DNA of 31,569 nucleotides from Patescibacteria group bacterium UBA6489. GTDB lineage: Bacteria > Patescibacteriota > Gracilibacteria > BD1-5 > UBA6164. Position numbers and translations under genes: made by a program. The stretch lies in assembly GCA_002435385.1 (NCBI GenBank), contig DJMN01000061.1:20705-52273 (forward strand), written 5' to 3'. Below, in pieces: positions 1-9,783 of this stretch (the stretch's first letter is position 1; the number at the start of each line of letters is the position of its first letter). The notes beneath the pieces were generated by a model. The model did no database searches. It was not told the origin of the DNA and worked only from the letters and a program-made list of their open reading frames with translations.

Positions 1-30
1 GGTTCACATGGAAGTCATGGAAGTTATTAA
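1..30 (+). CDS. C-terminal end of an unknown protein with His-Gly-Ser repeats (partial)
   Basis: Only the last nine codons and a TAA stop are inside the window; they read GSHGSHGSY. A 9-bp tandem repeat, CATGGAAGT at 7-15 and 16-24, encodes the two HGS units. The reading frame is inferred from this repeat and from the terminator hairpin that follows at once. His-Xaa-Ser repeats are the hallmark of HxsA, the proposed precursor peptide of the Hxs radical-SAM systems, and a radical-SAM gene lies convergently 18 bp away. Nine residues cannot prove the link; it could equally be the low-complexity tail of an unrelated protein. Confidence 0.45.
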   Translation, partial: GSHGSHGSY

Positions 31-31
31 G

Positions 32-65
32 AAAAAATCTGAGAAATTTATTTCTCAGATTTTTT
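32..65. terminator. Bidirectional intrinsic terminator
   Basis: A perfect 15-bp stem (32-46 pairing with 51-65) encloses a TTTA loop. It has an A-run on its left side and a T-run on its right, so it would work in both directions. It lies between the stop of the partial plus-strand gene and the convergent radical-SAM gene, whose TAA stop (48-50) is inside the hairpin. This is one of only two strong classical terminators noticed in the window. Confidence 0.85.
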
Positions 66-962
66 TATCATTTTGTTTGACGTACATTCTCAATTACATT
101 TAAATTTGTTATTTAGGGAGTTTATTATATCTTCTATTTTTGTATTATTTTTTAGAATCTGGTTTATATCTAGACTTTTATCCTTGAATAATTTTTTAAG
201 AGGATAGCACTTGAATATGCTTCAATCTGTGTTTATCTCAAATTTTCATATATTTCAGTTACATCAAAATTTTAAGTTTAGTCTTGTATTTTTTTCTATG
301 TATTTTAGTTGTTTTTCTGAGAATATATTTTTATCTAATCAGCATGAGATTTCAATAAAAAAATCTTTGTGGTATTTTTCTATTGTTTCAAATATATACT
401 CTCATAATTCTTTTGATGAGTTGTCTATTATAAGTTTTCATCATAATGAAGAGTTTGTAATTTTTAGGTTTATAGCTGATATGTTGTGTTTCTTAGCTAG
501 TGAAAATATAAAATTTGGTTTTTGTTTTATGTTTGTTATATTGTATCAGATTATTGTTTTTAATCATAGTTTGTTTAGAGTTTCTATATTTTCGTCTATG
601 TTTTTTAGTTGTTTTTCATTATAAAATTTTTTATCATTTATATTGCAGTTTATTCTTATTCAGTTGAATCATTTGAAGATATCTTTTAGTCTCTGATTGT
701 CTATGTTTATGTTTGAAAATATTATTATATCAAATCATCATTTGTTTGCTATTTTTAGGAATTTTCTTATATTTGGAGATATGGTTGGCTCTCATCAAAG
801 GATTCTAACTTCGGTTTCTTTATTTTTTTTGAGAAAGTGAAGGATTTTGATGTAAGTTCATAGATCCATATCTTTTTTGAGTTCTTTGTTTTTCATATTT
901 TCATATGCGAAACAGTATGGGCATTTTTGGTTACAGTAGTTATTTATAACAATATTTACCAT
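48..962 (-). CDS. Radical SAM protein with SPASM-like C-terminal cysteines
   Basis: The table-25 frame gives 304 aa. The radical-SAM cluster motif CNQKCPYC (Cys10, 14, 17) lies almost at the N-terminus and is followed by LGGEP (residues 55-59), where both Gly codons are TGA. The C-terminal part has Cys residues in a CNGN...TDGSIFKCYP...CNGEC pattern, as in SPASM or twitch domains that hold auxiliary Fe-S clusters. The family cleaves S-adenosylmethionine to start radical chemistry, often on peptides. The start ATG (960-962) abuts the ATG of the divergent aminotransferase, and no Shine-Dalgarno sequence is visible. Closeness to the HGS-repeat tail suggests a peptide-modifying role, but the substrate is unknown. 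The family call is firm and the specific function is not. Confidence 0.93.
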
Positions 963-1994
963 ATGGATTTTTTTACCACGAAATATATTAATGATTTAAT
1001 AAAAGATGAATATATAGCTTTTATTCATAAATATTATACGGATATCTTATCAAATCCAAATAAATATATAAATTTGGTTGAGAGGAAGATTTTGGATTAT
1101 TTATGATGAGGTTATGTAAAATTGCTAGGTTCGGGGACTACTGCTTTGCAGTTTTGACTTCTTAGTTTGTGAGTTTGAAAGTGAGATGAGGTTATTTTAC
1201 CAGCTAATACTTATAGTGCTACTGCTATTGCTGTGACTAATGTTTGAGCTGTGCCTGTTTTTGCTGATATAAATTTGAATAATTATACTATAGATAGTAG
1301 TGATATTGAGAGGAAGGTAACATCTAGGACTAAAGTTATAATCCCTGTCCATCTTTATGGTTATAGTTGTTATATGGATGAGATATTAGAAATTGCTAAA
1401 AAGCATAAGATTAAAATTTTGGAAGATGCTTCCCATAGTTTTTGAGGAGAATATAAAGGTGAGAAGTTGTGAACTATTTGAAATATTTGAGCTTTTAGTT
1501 GTCATTTTTCTAAGAATTTCTGAACTTTTGGGAATTGATGAATTTTTTATACTAAGGATAAAGAATTGTTTTATAAAATTGATGATTATATGTTTCCAGA
1601 CAGGCAGAATAAGGATGTTTTAAAGTCTTGAAGGACTCCTGCTACTATTTGAGTAATGGAGGCTTTGGTTTTGTTTTTTAAACTCAAGTATATTGATAAG
1701 ATTATTGATTGAAATAAAGATTTGTTTTTAAAGTATTTAAAAGAGTTATGAAATGATGATAATGTTATTTCTTTACCGGAATTTTTTTGATGAGAGCATA
1801 TAAGAAATTTTACTTGTTTAGTGAAAGATAGAGAAAGGCTTTTAGAAGAATGAAAATGAAAGGTTTATTATGATATAGATTTGTCAGAGAGCGTTATGTT
1901 CAAGGATATTTGTAAGGCTGAGTGACTTGATAATACTAAATATTTTTTTGAAAATTGTTTTAGTTATAATTTTTATTATTGAATTGAGAAATAA
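963..1994 (+). CDS. DegT/DnrJ/EryC1-family PLP aminotransferase
   Basis: The table-25 frame gives 343 aa, slightly short for a family of about 360-400 aa. Visible family blocks are LGSGTTALQFGLLSLG near residue 55, the ILPANTYSAT block, VIIPVHLYG, ILEDASHSFGG (the Asp that contacts the pyridine nitrogen), and GAFSCHFSKNFGTFGNGG with Lys184 as the expected PLP-linked lysine. Many Gly positions in these blocks are TGA. Members transaminate keto-sugars for surface glycans or antibiotics, and a few act on other ketones. The start ATG follows the divergent radical-SAM start directly, leaving no room for a conventional leader. The family is confident; the substrate is unknown, although glycosyltransferases and a deacetylase in the window favour an amino sugar. 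Confidence 0.93.
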
Positions 1995-2136
1995 TCTCAT
2001 CCCTAACTTCTCTTTTACAGGAGAGTAGAAGGAAATAGGATTTTATATTTTATTATTTCTTCTGAAAAGTAAAAATTTTTTTTATTAGAGGATTTGTGTA
2101 TATGATTGTAATTATTAAGGTTAGAAAAATTTAATT
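1995..2136. repeat. Intergenic stretch with degenerate palindromic repeat
   Basis: A segment at about 1999-2040 (CATCCCTAACTTCTC, then AGGAGAG and GAAGG) is a degraded member of the CCCTAGCCCTCC/GGAGGG hairpin family found intact further on. CTTCTC pairs imperfectly with GGAGAG and AGAAG. The remaining roughly 95 bases are A+T-rich and hold no gene or recognisable promoter. No terminator was found after the aminotransferase. Confidence 0.5.
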
Positions 2137-3315
2137 ATGTATATGTTAGTTATTTATGTGACGAATATTTGTAATTTGAATTGCAGGTATTGTTTTGTTG
2201 ATAAGAGTTGTAGGGAGTATAAGTTGGTGTGGGGAGAGAATTTTAAAAAAATAATTACTAGTTTTATTGAGTTTGATTGAGATAAGAAAAAGATTTCTAT
2301 AATGTGATGAGAGCCTTTGTTAAATATGGAGTTTTTGGTTGAGTTGATTAATTTTATAGCTGAGGTTAAGGAAAAATATAAAAATAAAGATATTTCTTTT
2401 GCTCCGATTCCTACAAATGGGACTGTTTATGATAAGGGGTTTTATGAATTATTGAGAGATAATAATGTGGATTTAAGGTTTTCAGTAGATTATTTTTTTG
2501 ATAAGTCTGATTTTAATAGATTGGATTTGAAAGATGTTAGTGTTGATTATAAAAAATCTTTGAAACATCTGTCTTTTTATAAAGATACTTTTGGTTATTT
2601 TCCTTGAGTTAGAATTGTTGTTACGAAGAGTAATGTGGATTATCTTTTAGATTTGATTAAATATTTTATTTATGATGTATGAATTAAGGAAATTCATTTT
2701 TGAGTTTCTCATTGATTTGATTTAGATGATGAATTTTATGAGAAGTTTATAAGACAGTATAAAAAAATTTTTGATTTTTATGTTGATAGTATTAGTTTGT
2801 GAGATGAAATAGCTATTGAGCCTATAGAACTTATTATTGTTGATTGTTTTAGAGGTGCTGTTAAGGATAATAGTATTTTTAATTGTAGGAATCAGGTTTG
2901 TTGAATGTGAAGGGAGGCTTCTGTTTCTTTTGATGGTAATATCTATAGTTGTGATTTGATTGCTTGATCTGATTATATTAATGATGATTTGAAAAATGAG
3001 TATTTGATATGAGATGTGGATACAGGGATTGATTTTTTGAAGGCTAAAAAAGATGCTTTAAGGAGGAGGCTTTCTTCTTTTTCAAAGTTTTGAACGAATA
3101 TATGATTGAATAAAAAGATTTGTTATTTGTTTGATTCTAAAACCATGAAGTTTGATAATATGAAAAATTATGTAATATTGTATAAAGCTAATCACTATAT
3201 TTTTGATTATGTAATTAGGAATTTAAAGGATATTGATAGTAAATGAGTTTGGTATTTGAGGGATAAGTATTGATTATATTGAGAGAATAAATGAGTATTT
3301 AAAAATGAAGATTAA
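2137..3315 (+). CDS. Radical SAM/SPASM protein
   Basis: The table-25 frame gives 392 aa. CNLNCRYC (Cys12, 16, 19) starts right after the N-terminus, and MGGEP (residues 56-60) uses TGA TGA for the two Gly. Later motifs are PTNGT and a C-terminal CRNQVCGMG...VSFDGNIYSCD segment (Cys250, 255, about 272), typical of SPASM-type auxiliary cluster binding. Such enzymes often modify peptides or proteins (PqqE, anaerobic sulfatase-maturating enzyme). The last 60 residues are Lys/Tyr-rich and not recognised. The next radical-SAM gene begins only 5 bp after the stop, so the two are probably co-transcribed. No Shine-Dalgarno sequence precedes the ATG. Confidence 0.93.
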
Positions 3316-3320
3316 TAATA

Positions 3321-4748
3321 ATGAAAGTAAAACTTTTTTTGCCTCCTGTTTTAGATGTCTGAGGGCTTATGTGGGCTCCTCAATATGATATTTGAGTTTT
3401 GTTTAATACTTTAAAAGATAGGTTTAGGGATGATGAAGTTTCTATGAGTGATTATAGGTTTTATTTCTATGATGATTTTTATAAGGAGTTGAAGAAGAAT
3501 GTTTTATTTCAGGTGGAAGACTATTATAAACATCAGGATATTGTAAATATTGTGAATTGAGTAAATGTGGATAATTTTTTCTGAGATAAGGCTTATGGTT
3601 TGTATTCATCTGTTAAGGATGTTTTTTCGGATGTTGATTATTTAATTATTCCTTTTAGTGTTTTTGAGCAGTCTTCTATGGAATATTTTTTAGCTTGATT
3701 ACTATTTTCTTATTATGTGAAACAAGATTTTAATGATGTGAAAATAATAGTTTTTTGAGATTATTTTAGTAATTATGCAAAGTTTGTTATTGAAGAGTTT
3801 GATTTTATTGATTCAGTTGTTCTTAAGGGAGATAAGTTGGCTGTATGTAATTTGATAAGTAACTTTGAAAGTGGTAAAAGTACTGAAATAAATAATGTTA
3901 TATACAGTTTTTGAAACGATGTAATTTTATGACAAGAAAGTGAAGTTAGTATTGTTAATGATGTTGTTCCAGATTATAGTCAGTTTGAATTAGATGTTTA
4001 TAGAAAAGATTGAAAGTTGGTTCTTACTTATGAGATGTGAGAGTGATGCAGGAATAATTGTTTTTATTGTTATAATGTTCATAAGTGAGGAAATTTCTCT
4101 ACTAAGGATGTAAAAAAGATTGTATCTGAAATTAGGCTTTTAAAGGAGGTATATAATACTGATTTGTTTGATATTAATGATAGTGAGATAAATTATTCAA
4201 GAGAGTTTTTAGTTGATTTAGCTGGGGAATTAGTAAAAAGTGATTTGTGAGTCTTTTGGAGTGCTTTGGTTGTTCCTAAAGAGTTGGATAGAGGTTTGTT
4301 GGAGTTGTTATATAAGGCTTGATGTAGGCAATTAAGGTTTTGAGTAGAATCTGGGTCACAGAAGATTTTGGATGTTATATGAAAATGAACGAATGTAGAA
4401 GAAATGGAGCAAGTATTATCTGATAGCAGAGATATATGAATTTCGGTTTATGCTAGTTTTATTGTTGATCTGCCTCAGGAGACAAATGAAGATATAAAAT
4501 TAACTATGGAGCTTATTTATAGGAATAAGAGTTTGTTTGATAATATAATTATTTGTGCTTATAATACTCATATTTGAAATTTTGACTTAAGGTATTTCAG
4601 GTATTTGTTATGAAAGTCTGATTATGATTTTTGTAGGACAAAGAGGCTTTCTAAGAAGAAAATATTGCTTAGAAGGTTTTGTGATAAGTTGTGAATTTGC
4701 AATGTGGATGTGATAGATTTTTTGAGGGGGAATTATGGAATTAACTAA
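3321..4748 (+). CDS. B12-binding-type radical SAM protein
   Basis: The table-25 frame gives 475 aa. The N-terminal 200 residues begin with LFLPPVLDV and resemble the cobalamin-binding-like half of B12-radical-SAM proteins, although no complete DxHxxG motif was recognised, so cobalamin may not bind. The cluster motif is CRNNCFYC (Cys243, 247, 250), followed by RFGVESGSQKILDVIGKG, the hallmark block of the Elp3/MiaB-like superfamily section. B12-radical-SAM enzymes methylate unactivated carbons or rearrange rings and lipids. It follows the previous radical-SAM gene by 5 bp, which suggests one operon. The substrate is unknown. Confidence 0.9.
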
Positions 4749-4855
4749 TTCATTTTCTGAGTAAGGTAATTTATAGGGGGAGATTTATCTAAATGTAATT
4801 TGATTAATTATTATATTTATATAAAGTTATTTTAATAGAAATTTATTATATTTAT

Positions 4856-5935
4856 ATGAAACCATTTGTTCCACACAAGTTACCATTAGATGGATTGGAT
4901 TTATTTAAGATATTTGAATATATTTGATGAGCTAATCGTGCTGTAGCAAAATTTGATTGATTTTTACAGAGTATTCCAAATGCTAATATTTTACTTTCTC
5001 CTTTGACTACAAAGGAGGCTGTGTTATCTTCAAAAATAGAGTGAACTCAAGCTACATTAGAAGAGGTATTAGAGTTTGAGGCTAATCCGAGGAAAAAGAC
5101 AGACAAATATGAAGATATACAAGAGATAATTAATTATAGAAAAGCTATGCAAATGGCTATAGGTAAGTTAGAACAACTTCCTTTATCTGCTAGATTAATT
5201 AAACAGATTCATAAAATATTGCTTACCTGAGTAAGGTGAAATTGAAAAAATCCGTGAAATTTTAGAACAGGCTCTGTTTTTGTTGGGAAAAAGTGACTTT
5301 GAGTAGAAGGGGCTACTTATATTCCTCCTGAACCTCAGAATATTGATAAATATTTTACAGAGCTTGAAAAGTATATCCATATTGATGACAAGGACTTTTT
5401 AGTACAGTTAGCTATTGTCCATGCTCAATTTGAGATAATTCATCCATTTTGGGATTGAAATTGAAGAACATGAAGAATATTAATGCCTTTGTTTTTATAT
5501 TATAAAAAAGTATTAAGTTCTCCTATGTTTTATTTAAGTGAATATTTTGAATTACATAGAGATGAATATTATGAAGCATTGCAGTGAATTTCTAGGAGCC
5601 ATGATTGGGAGTGATGGATAAGTTTTTTTTTAATTGCAGTAGAAAAACAGTCAATAAAGAATATTCAAAAAGTTCAAGATATATTAAACCTTTATAATGA
5701 TTTAAAGGGGAGAGTTGTAGATATTCCAACTCCTAAAAATGCGATTAAGGTTTTGGATTTTCTTTTTTCTGTTCCAATATTTGATTCTAAAGAGTTTATT
5801 AGGAATACTTGAATAGGTAGAGATTCTTCATTTAGAATACTTAAGTTTTTGTCTAATGAAAAAATCATTTTAGATGATTGAGCATTGAGGAATAAAACTT
5901 ACTTTTTTGATAAATTATTGGAGGTTATAATGTAA
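4856..5935 (+). CDS. Fic-family protein (probable AMP transferase) with C-terminal winged helix
   Basis: The table-25 frame gives 359 aa. The catalytic motif HPFWDGNGRTGR starts at His196 and matches the full HxFx(D/E)GNGRxxR consensus; both Gly after Asp and Asn, and the one before the last Arg, are TGA. An N-terminal inhibitory motif, SSKIEG (residues 58-63, Glu62), fits an autoinhibited class II Fic. The last 80 residues look like a winged-helix DNA-binding region. Fic proteins move AMP from ATP to protein hydroxyls, and this architecture often autoregulates. Codon use is less G/T-skewed than that of its neighbours, which suggests a different history. Two identical dyads just downstream (5955-6020) are candidate operators. 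Confidence 0.95.
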
Positions 5936-5952
5936 TTGTTTTTAATGTTATA

Positions 5953-6022
5953 TTTGCGACTAATATTATATTTAGTTGCAAATATTTACATATCTGCGAC
6001 TAATATTATATTTAGTTGCAAG
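5953..6022. promoter_or_regulatory. Two identical 26-bp dyad sites, candidate operator pair
   Basis: The same 26-bp sequence, starting TGCGACTAA and ending TTTAGTTGCA, occurs at 5955-5980 and 5995-6020. Each is an imperfect palindrome: TTTGCGACTAA pairs with TTAGTTGCAAA through one G-T, around an A+T centre. The copies start exactly 40 bp apart, about four helical turns, which puts them on the same face of the DNA. They lie between the fic gene, whose product has a DNA-binding-like C-terminus, and the next radical-SAM start at 6100. Regulator identity is inferred only from proximity. Confidence 0.6.
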
Positions 6023-6099
6023 ATAACTACTAATTAATTCTTAAGAGTAATATTTTTGCAGATTAATAACAAAAATAACTATATTAAGAAATTTAATAA

Positions 6100-7503
6100 A
6101 TGAAAAAAAAAGTAAACATACTATTTTACTCTTGAGGTACTACCTCAAATTATATACCTAGTTCAGAATTCTATTCTATAATAAATAGGCTTAAAGATAT
6201 TGTTCAAAACAAGATAATAATTGATTCTGTAGATTATAGTTATAATGAATTTAGCAAGGAGGAATTCGTTTTTTATTATGAGAATATTGATTTATTTATT
6301 GATAAATATTTGGATGATATTTTACAGGAGAATACTTTTAAAATAGATTATTTTGTGGTTAATAACTTACGGTTTAATGAGACTGTACCAGAGGTCTTAT
6401 TAATTGCTAAAGCATTGAAAAAGAAATATGGGACAGTTGTTATTATGGTTTCTGAATTTGCTAAATATTATTGAGATTATTTGAGGAAATTTTATTCTGA
6501 GGAATTAGATTATTTAGTTGATTGATGAGATGCGAGGGCTGTGGCAGAAGAAAAAGTGTATTCTATAATAATGCAGGATAAAAGCTTATTTGATAATTAT
6601 TTAAATAACTTAGATGAGGTTAATTGATATAATCAATCTCCAGATTATTCTAGTGTATATGGGAAAACAGATATTTTAGAGTTTGAGATTTCTAGATGAT
6701 GTAGAACTTTCCCTAGGTGTTTTTATTGTTGAGCTTCATATGTAAAGTCTTTTCATTCTAGGTCAATATTAGAAAATAAGAGGTTATTAGATGAATTTAG
6801 AGATAATTGAATAAAAAAAATATATTTTGCTTGTAATGAGATAAATTTTGATAATGAGTATTTAGAGAGCTTCTTAGATATGATGATAGAAAATTGATAT
6901 GGTTTTAAATGGAGTTGTTATCTTTTGGCGAAGGATGTTAGCGATGATTTGGTAAAGAAAATGTATTTAGCCTGATGTAGACATATAAAAATATGAATTG
7001 AGAGTGTGTCTCCTAAAAGGATGATGAAGATATCAAAGAGATTAAATTTAGAGGAGTTAGAGAGGATTATGAGATGTATTCATAATCAGTGAATAATATT
7101 GCAGGGACATTTTTTATATAATTTTAAGGATGAAACTGTAGATGAATTAAAGGACTTGATGTTATTTATTGAAAAAAATAATGAGTATCTGGATCTTGTA
7201 GATTTTTACTATTTGAAATATAAACCTAGGAGTATTGATTATAAAGATATTTTTAAATTTCATTATCCAAAATTTTGAGTGAATGAGAATGAAAATATCG
7301 TTATTTCTAAGTTTGATTTGCCTTTTATAAAGGATAATTTATATGTGGATATTAATTGAAAATTAAAAAGAGCTTTTATTGATGAGGATAAGTTGTTTTT
7401 GAGGAAGGCTGAGTTGTTATCTAAATTTTTGATAAAGATTTGAAAACAAAAAAAAGATTTTAAGCTCTGATCTGATCCTAAAACCTTTTTTATAAACTAT
7501 TAA
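6100..7503 (+). CDS. Radical SAM protein with CX5CX2C cluster motif
   Basis: The table-25 frame gives 467 aa. The N-terminal 190 residues (ILFYSGGTTSNYIPSSEFYS at the start) resemble a B12-binding-like module without a clear cobalamin His motif. The cluster motif is GCRTFPRCFYC: Cys201, 207 and 210, spaced CX5CX2C instead of the usual CX3CX2C. A KIGIESVSPKRMMKISKR block further on corresponds to the ExxS/Elp3-like part of the barrel, so the fold assignment is sound. Unusual spacings occur in a few radical-SAM families (HmdB for example) and could change cluster geometry. One in-frame CGG codon lies at residue 91. The gene converges on the next one, sharing 4 bp at the stops. The substrate is unknown. 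Confidence 0.88.
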
Positions 7504-8201
7504 GATGATTTTTTTAGCATAAGCTTAACTGTTGTTATAAAATCTTCATCTAAGTTCCAGTGTTTTATTATTCTTTCTACATTGTTTTCTACAATATTTA
7601 AGTCTGAATTTTCTAATACAGAATATTTTATAAAGTATTTTTCTACATCAAATTCTTTATTTTGAATTTTTTTACATGAAAGATATCTTATAATACTTAG
7701 GTCTTTACAGTCTTCTTTTTTATATAATTTTTGGAAGAAGCTAATTACTTCTTCTATTTCTTGTTGGTCTTCTATTCAGAAATTTTTTAAGTTTTCTTTT
7801 ATAATGTTTACATTTTCTATATTTTTTAACACAGAGTTGCAGAAATCTTTTTCTTTTTGTGTTGTTATTTCGTTACAATTCTCTTCTTTATGGTTATATA
7901 TTGCTGATTCTAAGTAAAATGACCAGTTTGCATTTTCTTGGTAGTATGTTTTTAATCTAGGTAGGTCTTCTAGGTAGTTTCAGTTTTTTCATTCTTCTAA
8001 ACTTTTTATAACATTTTCTTCAGTTGCTAGAAGTTTTAAAAGAGGTTCGATTTCAAGTTTCTCTGATGTTGTATTTATTGTGATATCAGAAATTGGAGTT
8101 TGAGATAGCTTTTTCTCTCAATTAAATTTATAAAATATTAGTATAGCTAATCATGATACTATTAGTACTAATATAATAGAAGTGATAATTTTATTTTTCA
8201 T
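7500..8201 (-). CDS. Membrane-anchored hypothetical protein
   Basis: The table-25 frame gives 233 aa. Residues 5-23 form one hydrophobic segment after MKNK, which reads as a signal anchor. The rest is Glu/Lys/Asn-rich and mostly helical in appearance, with four or five Cys in a region reading CNEITTQKEKDFC...CKDLS...LSCKK. I do not recognise the family. An extracytoplasmic location with paired cysteines suggests disulfides, but that is inference. Its TAA stop overlaps the last codons of the convergent radical-SAM gene by 4 bp. Codon use is less strand-skewed than in most minus-strand genes here. Confidence 0.8.
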
Positions 8202-8267
8202 AATCTAAAAAAGAAATATAATAAAATAAGTTTCTTTAGAATTATATTTAATAAAATTTATTATCAA

Positions 8268-9059
8268 ATGATTTTTTCGGCTTCTTTGGGTGTTAATGAA
8301 AAAAATGTATGAGAATATTTATTTTTTGCAAGAATGCTTGGGGCTAATGTTATAAAAGTCTCGGATAATGGGGAAATTTATTATTTTTTTGTTTCTGAGG
8401 ATGGTATGTTATCTAATTTGAAGTATTCAAAAGAGAATTTACTAGATGAGGATTATTTGAGGGATATTGCTGTTTTTGTTTCTGAGAATATAAAGGTTAA
8501 TAGATATAACTTTTTGACTTTAGAAAATTATAAGAATTCAAATCTTTGTTATAATGTGATATATGATTATTCGGCATCAAAGATTTCTGGTGAAGTAAAA
8601 AAGTATGTAGATAGATTTTCTAGGTTATTTCCTAAGATAACTATTTCAAAAGTTGATAAAAATAATTTAAAGGATTTTTACTTTATTTATAATATTTTTT
8701 CGGGTAGTAAATGATTTAATGTAAAGGGCTATGATTTTTTTGAACATATATTACTTTGAAGTGATGCTCAGATTTTAAATATTTCTTTGTGAGAGAATTT
8801 AGTTTGAAGTATTGTATTGTTAAAGATGTTTAATAATATTTTGCCTTTGTATTGATGATATGATGAGTTTTATGTTAAGAAGGGATTAAAATATTTTGTT
8901 AATAATTATATAATTGATTATTATAAGAATGATGATGAAATAAATGGGGTTATATTTTGAACTTGAAGAGATGAAGGTGATATTAATGACTCTTTATTTG
9001 AGTTTAAGTCTAAGTTTTGAGAATGTTATATCTTAAATAGGATACAGTGATATTTATAA
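8268..9059 (+). CDS. FemAB-like GNAT-fold acyltransferase
   Basis: The table-25 frame gives 263 aa. The C-terminal half has the layout of FemAB-like/BioF2-type acetyltransferases: QILNISLGENLVGSIVLLKM, LPLYGGYDEF, then FGTGRDEGDINDSLFEFKSK, close to the family ending where a Gly-containing strand precedes a Phe-Lys helix. The N-terminal half is less conserved. Members transfer aminoacyl or acyl groups to peptidoglycan peptides, sugars or exopolysaccharide precursors. It overlaps the deacetylase-like gene by 13 bp, so the two are very likely co-translated and may act in sequence on one glycan. The similarity is by eye, so the family is moderately certain and the substrate unknown. Confidence 0.72.
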
Positions 9060-9691
9060 GGATAGATGATTATAACAAAGAAAATCACAGAGTTGTTTTG
9101 GGGCTTATTGAAAAGGCTGTTAGTATAATCCCTAGTATAAAGATAATGCTTGGGGTTATTATTTCAGAGGTAAATGATGATTTATTGATAGATTTGTTTA
9201 ATAGATTTGATAGAAATATTATTATTGCTTTTCATTGATATTTTCATAAGAGAGATGAATTTTTGAAGGGTAAGGATTTTCAAAAAGAGAGTTTTTTAGA
9301 GGCTGAAAAATTTTTCTCTAAAATTGGTTATGGGAAAAGATATTTTTTTCCTCCGTATAATAATTTTGATGGGGTTACTATAAAGTTATTGATGGAAAAT
9401 AAGTATGATAATTTTTCTTTGAATTATAAAGATTTTTTAGATAATAGGCATTTGTTAGAGAATAAATTTAAAATATATGAGACTAATGTTTTTTTTAATA
9501 AAAAGGATGTTTATTGAAACTGGTATATTGATGATTTTTCTGAGATGGAAAGAGATATAAATAATTTATTAAAGATGGATATAGATATCTGAGTAGAGAT
9601 TCATCCTCAATATATTAGAACGGAAGAAGATGTGAAAAAATATGTTTATTTGTTGAATTTATTGGAGATAAAATTATATAGATTGAAATAA
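9047..9691 (+). CDS. Polysaccharide-deacetylase-like protein (DUF2334/NodB-like)
   Basis: The table-25 frame gives 214 aa from a GTG start; a TAG nine bases upstream in the same frame excludes an earlier start. Key motifs are IRIDDYN (Asp7, Asp8), AFHGYFH (His63 and His67, metal-ligand type HxxxH), FFPPYNNFDG, and IGVEIHPQY near the C-terminus. Together they match the carbohydrate-esterase-4/DUF2334 TIM-barrel deacetylases, which remove acetyl groups from GlcNAc-type sugars using a divalent metal. The length is that of a bare catalytic domain without signal peptide, so a cytosolic substrate such as a lipid- or nucleotide-linked sugar is more likely than cell-wall polymer. Its 13-bp overlap with the acyltransferase gene supports a paired function. 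Confidence 0.82.
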
Positions 9692-9783
9692 ATATAAAAT
9701 ACAAATAACTTTTAGTATAAAATCGTTATGACACTTCTTTTTATTATTATTTTTTATAGTTTAAGTAGTTTCAAAAAGTAAGT

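Noticed and set aside
2041..2136. Short peptide starting at the ATG near 2103 as a RiPP precursor
   Set aside because: It gives only about ten residues (MIVIIKVRKI) before TAA, with no leader/core pattern.
5955..6020. Start of a CRISPR array
   Set aside because: Only two repeat units with a 14-base gap, each itself palindromic, and no cas gene nearby; operator-like dyads are a better reading.
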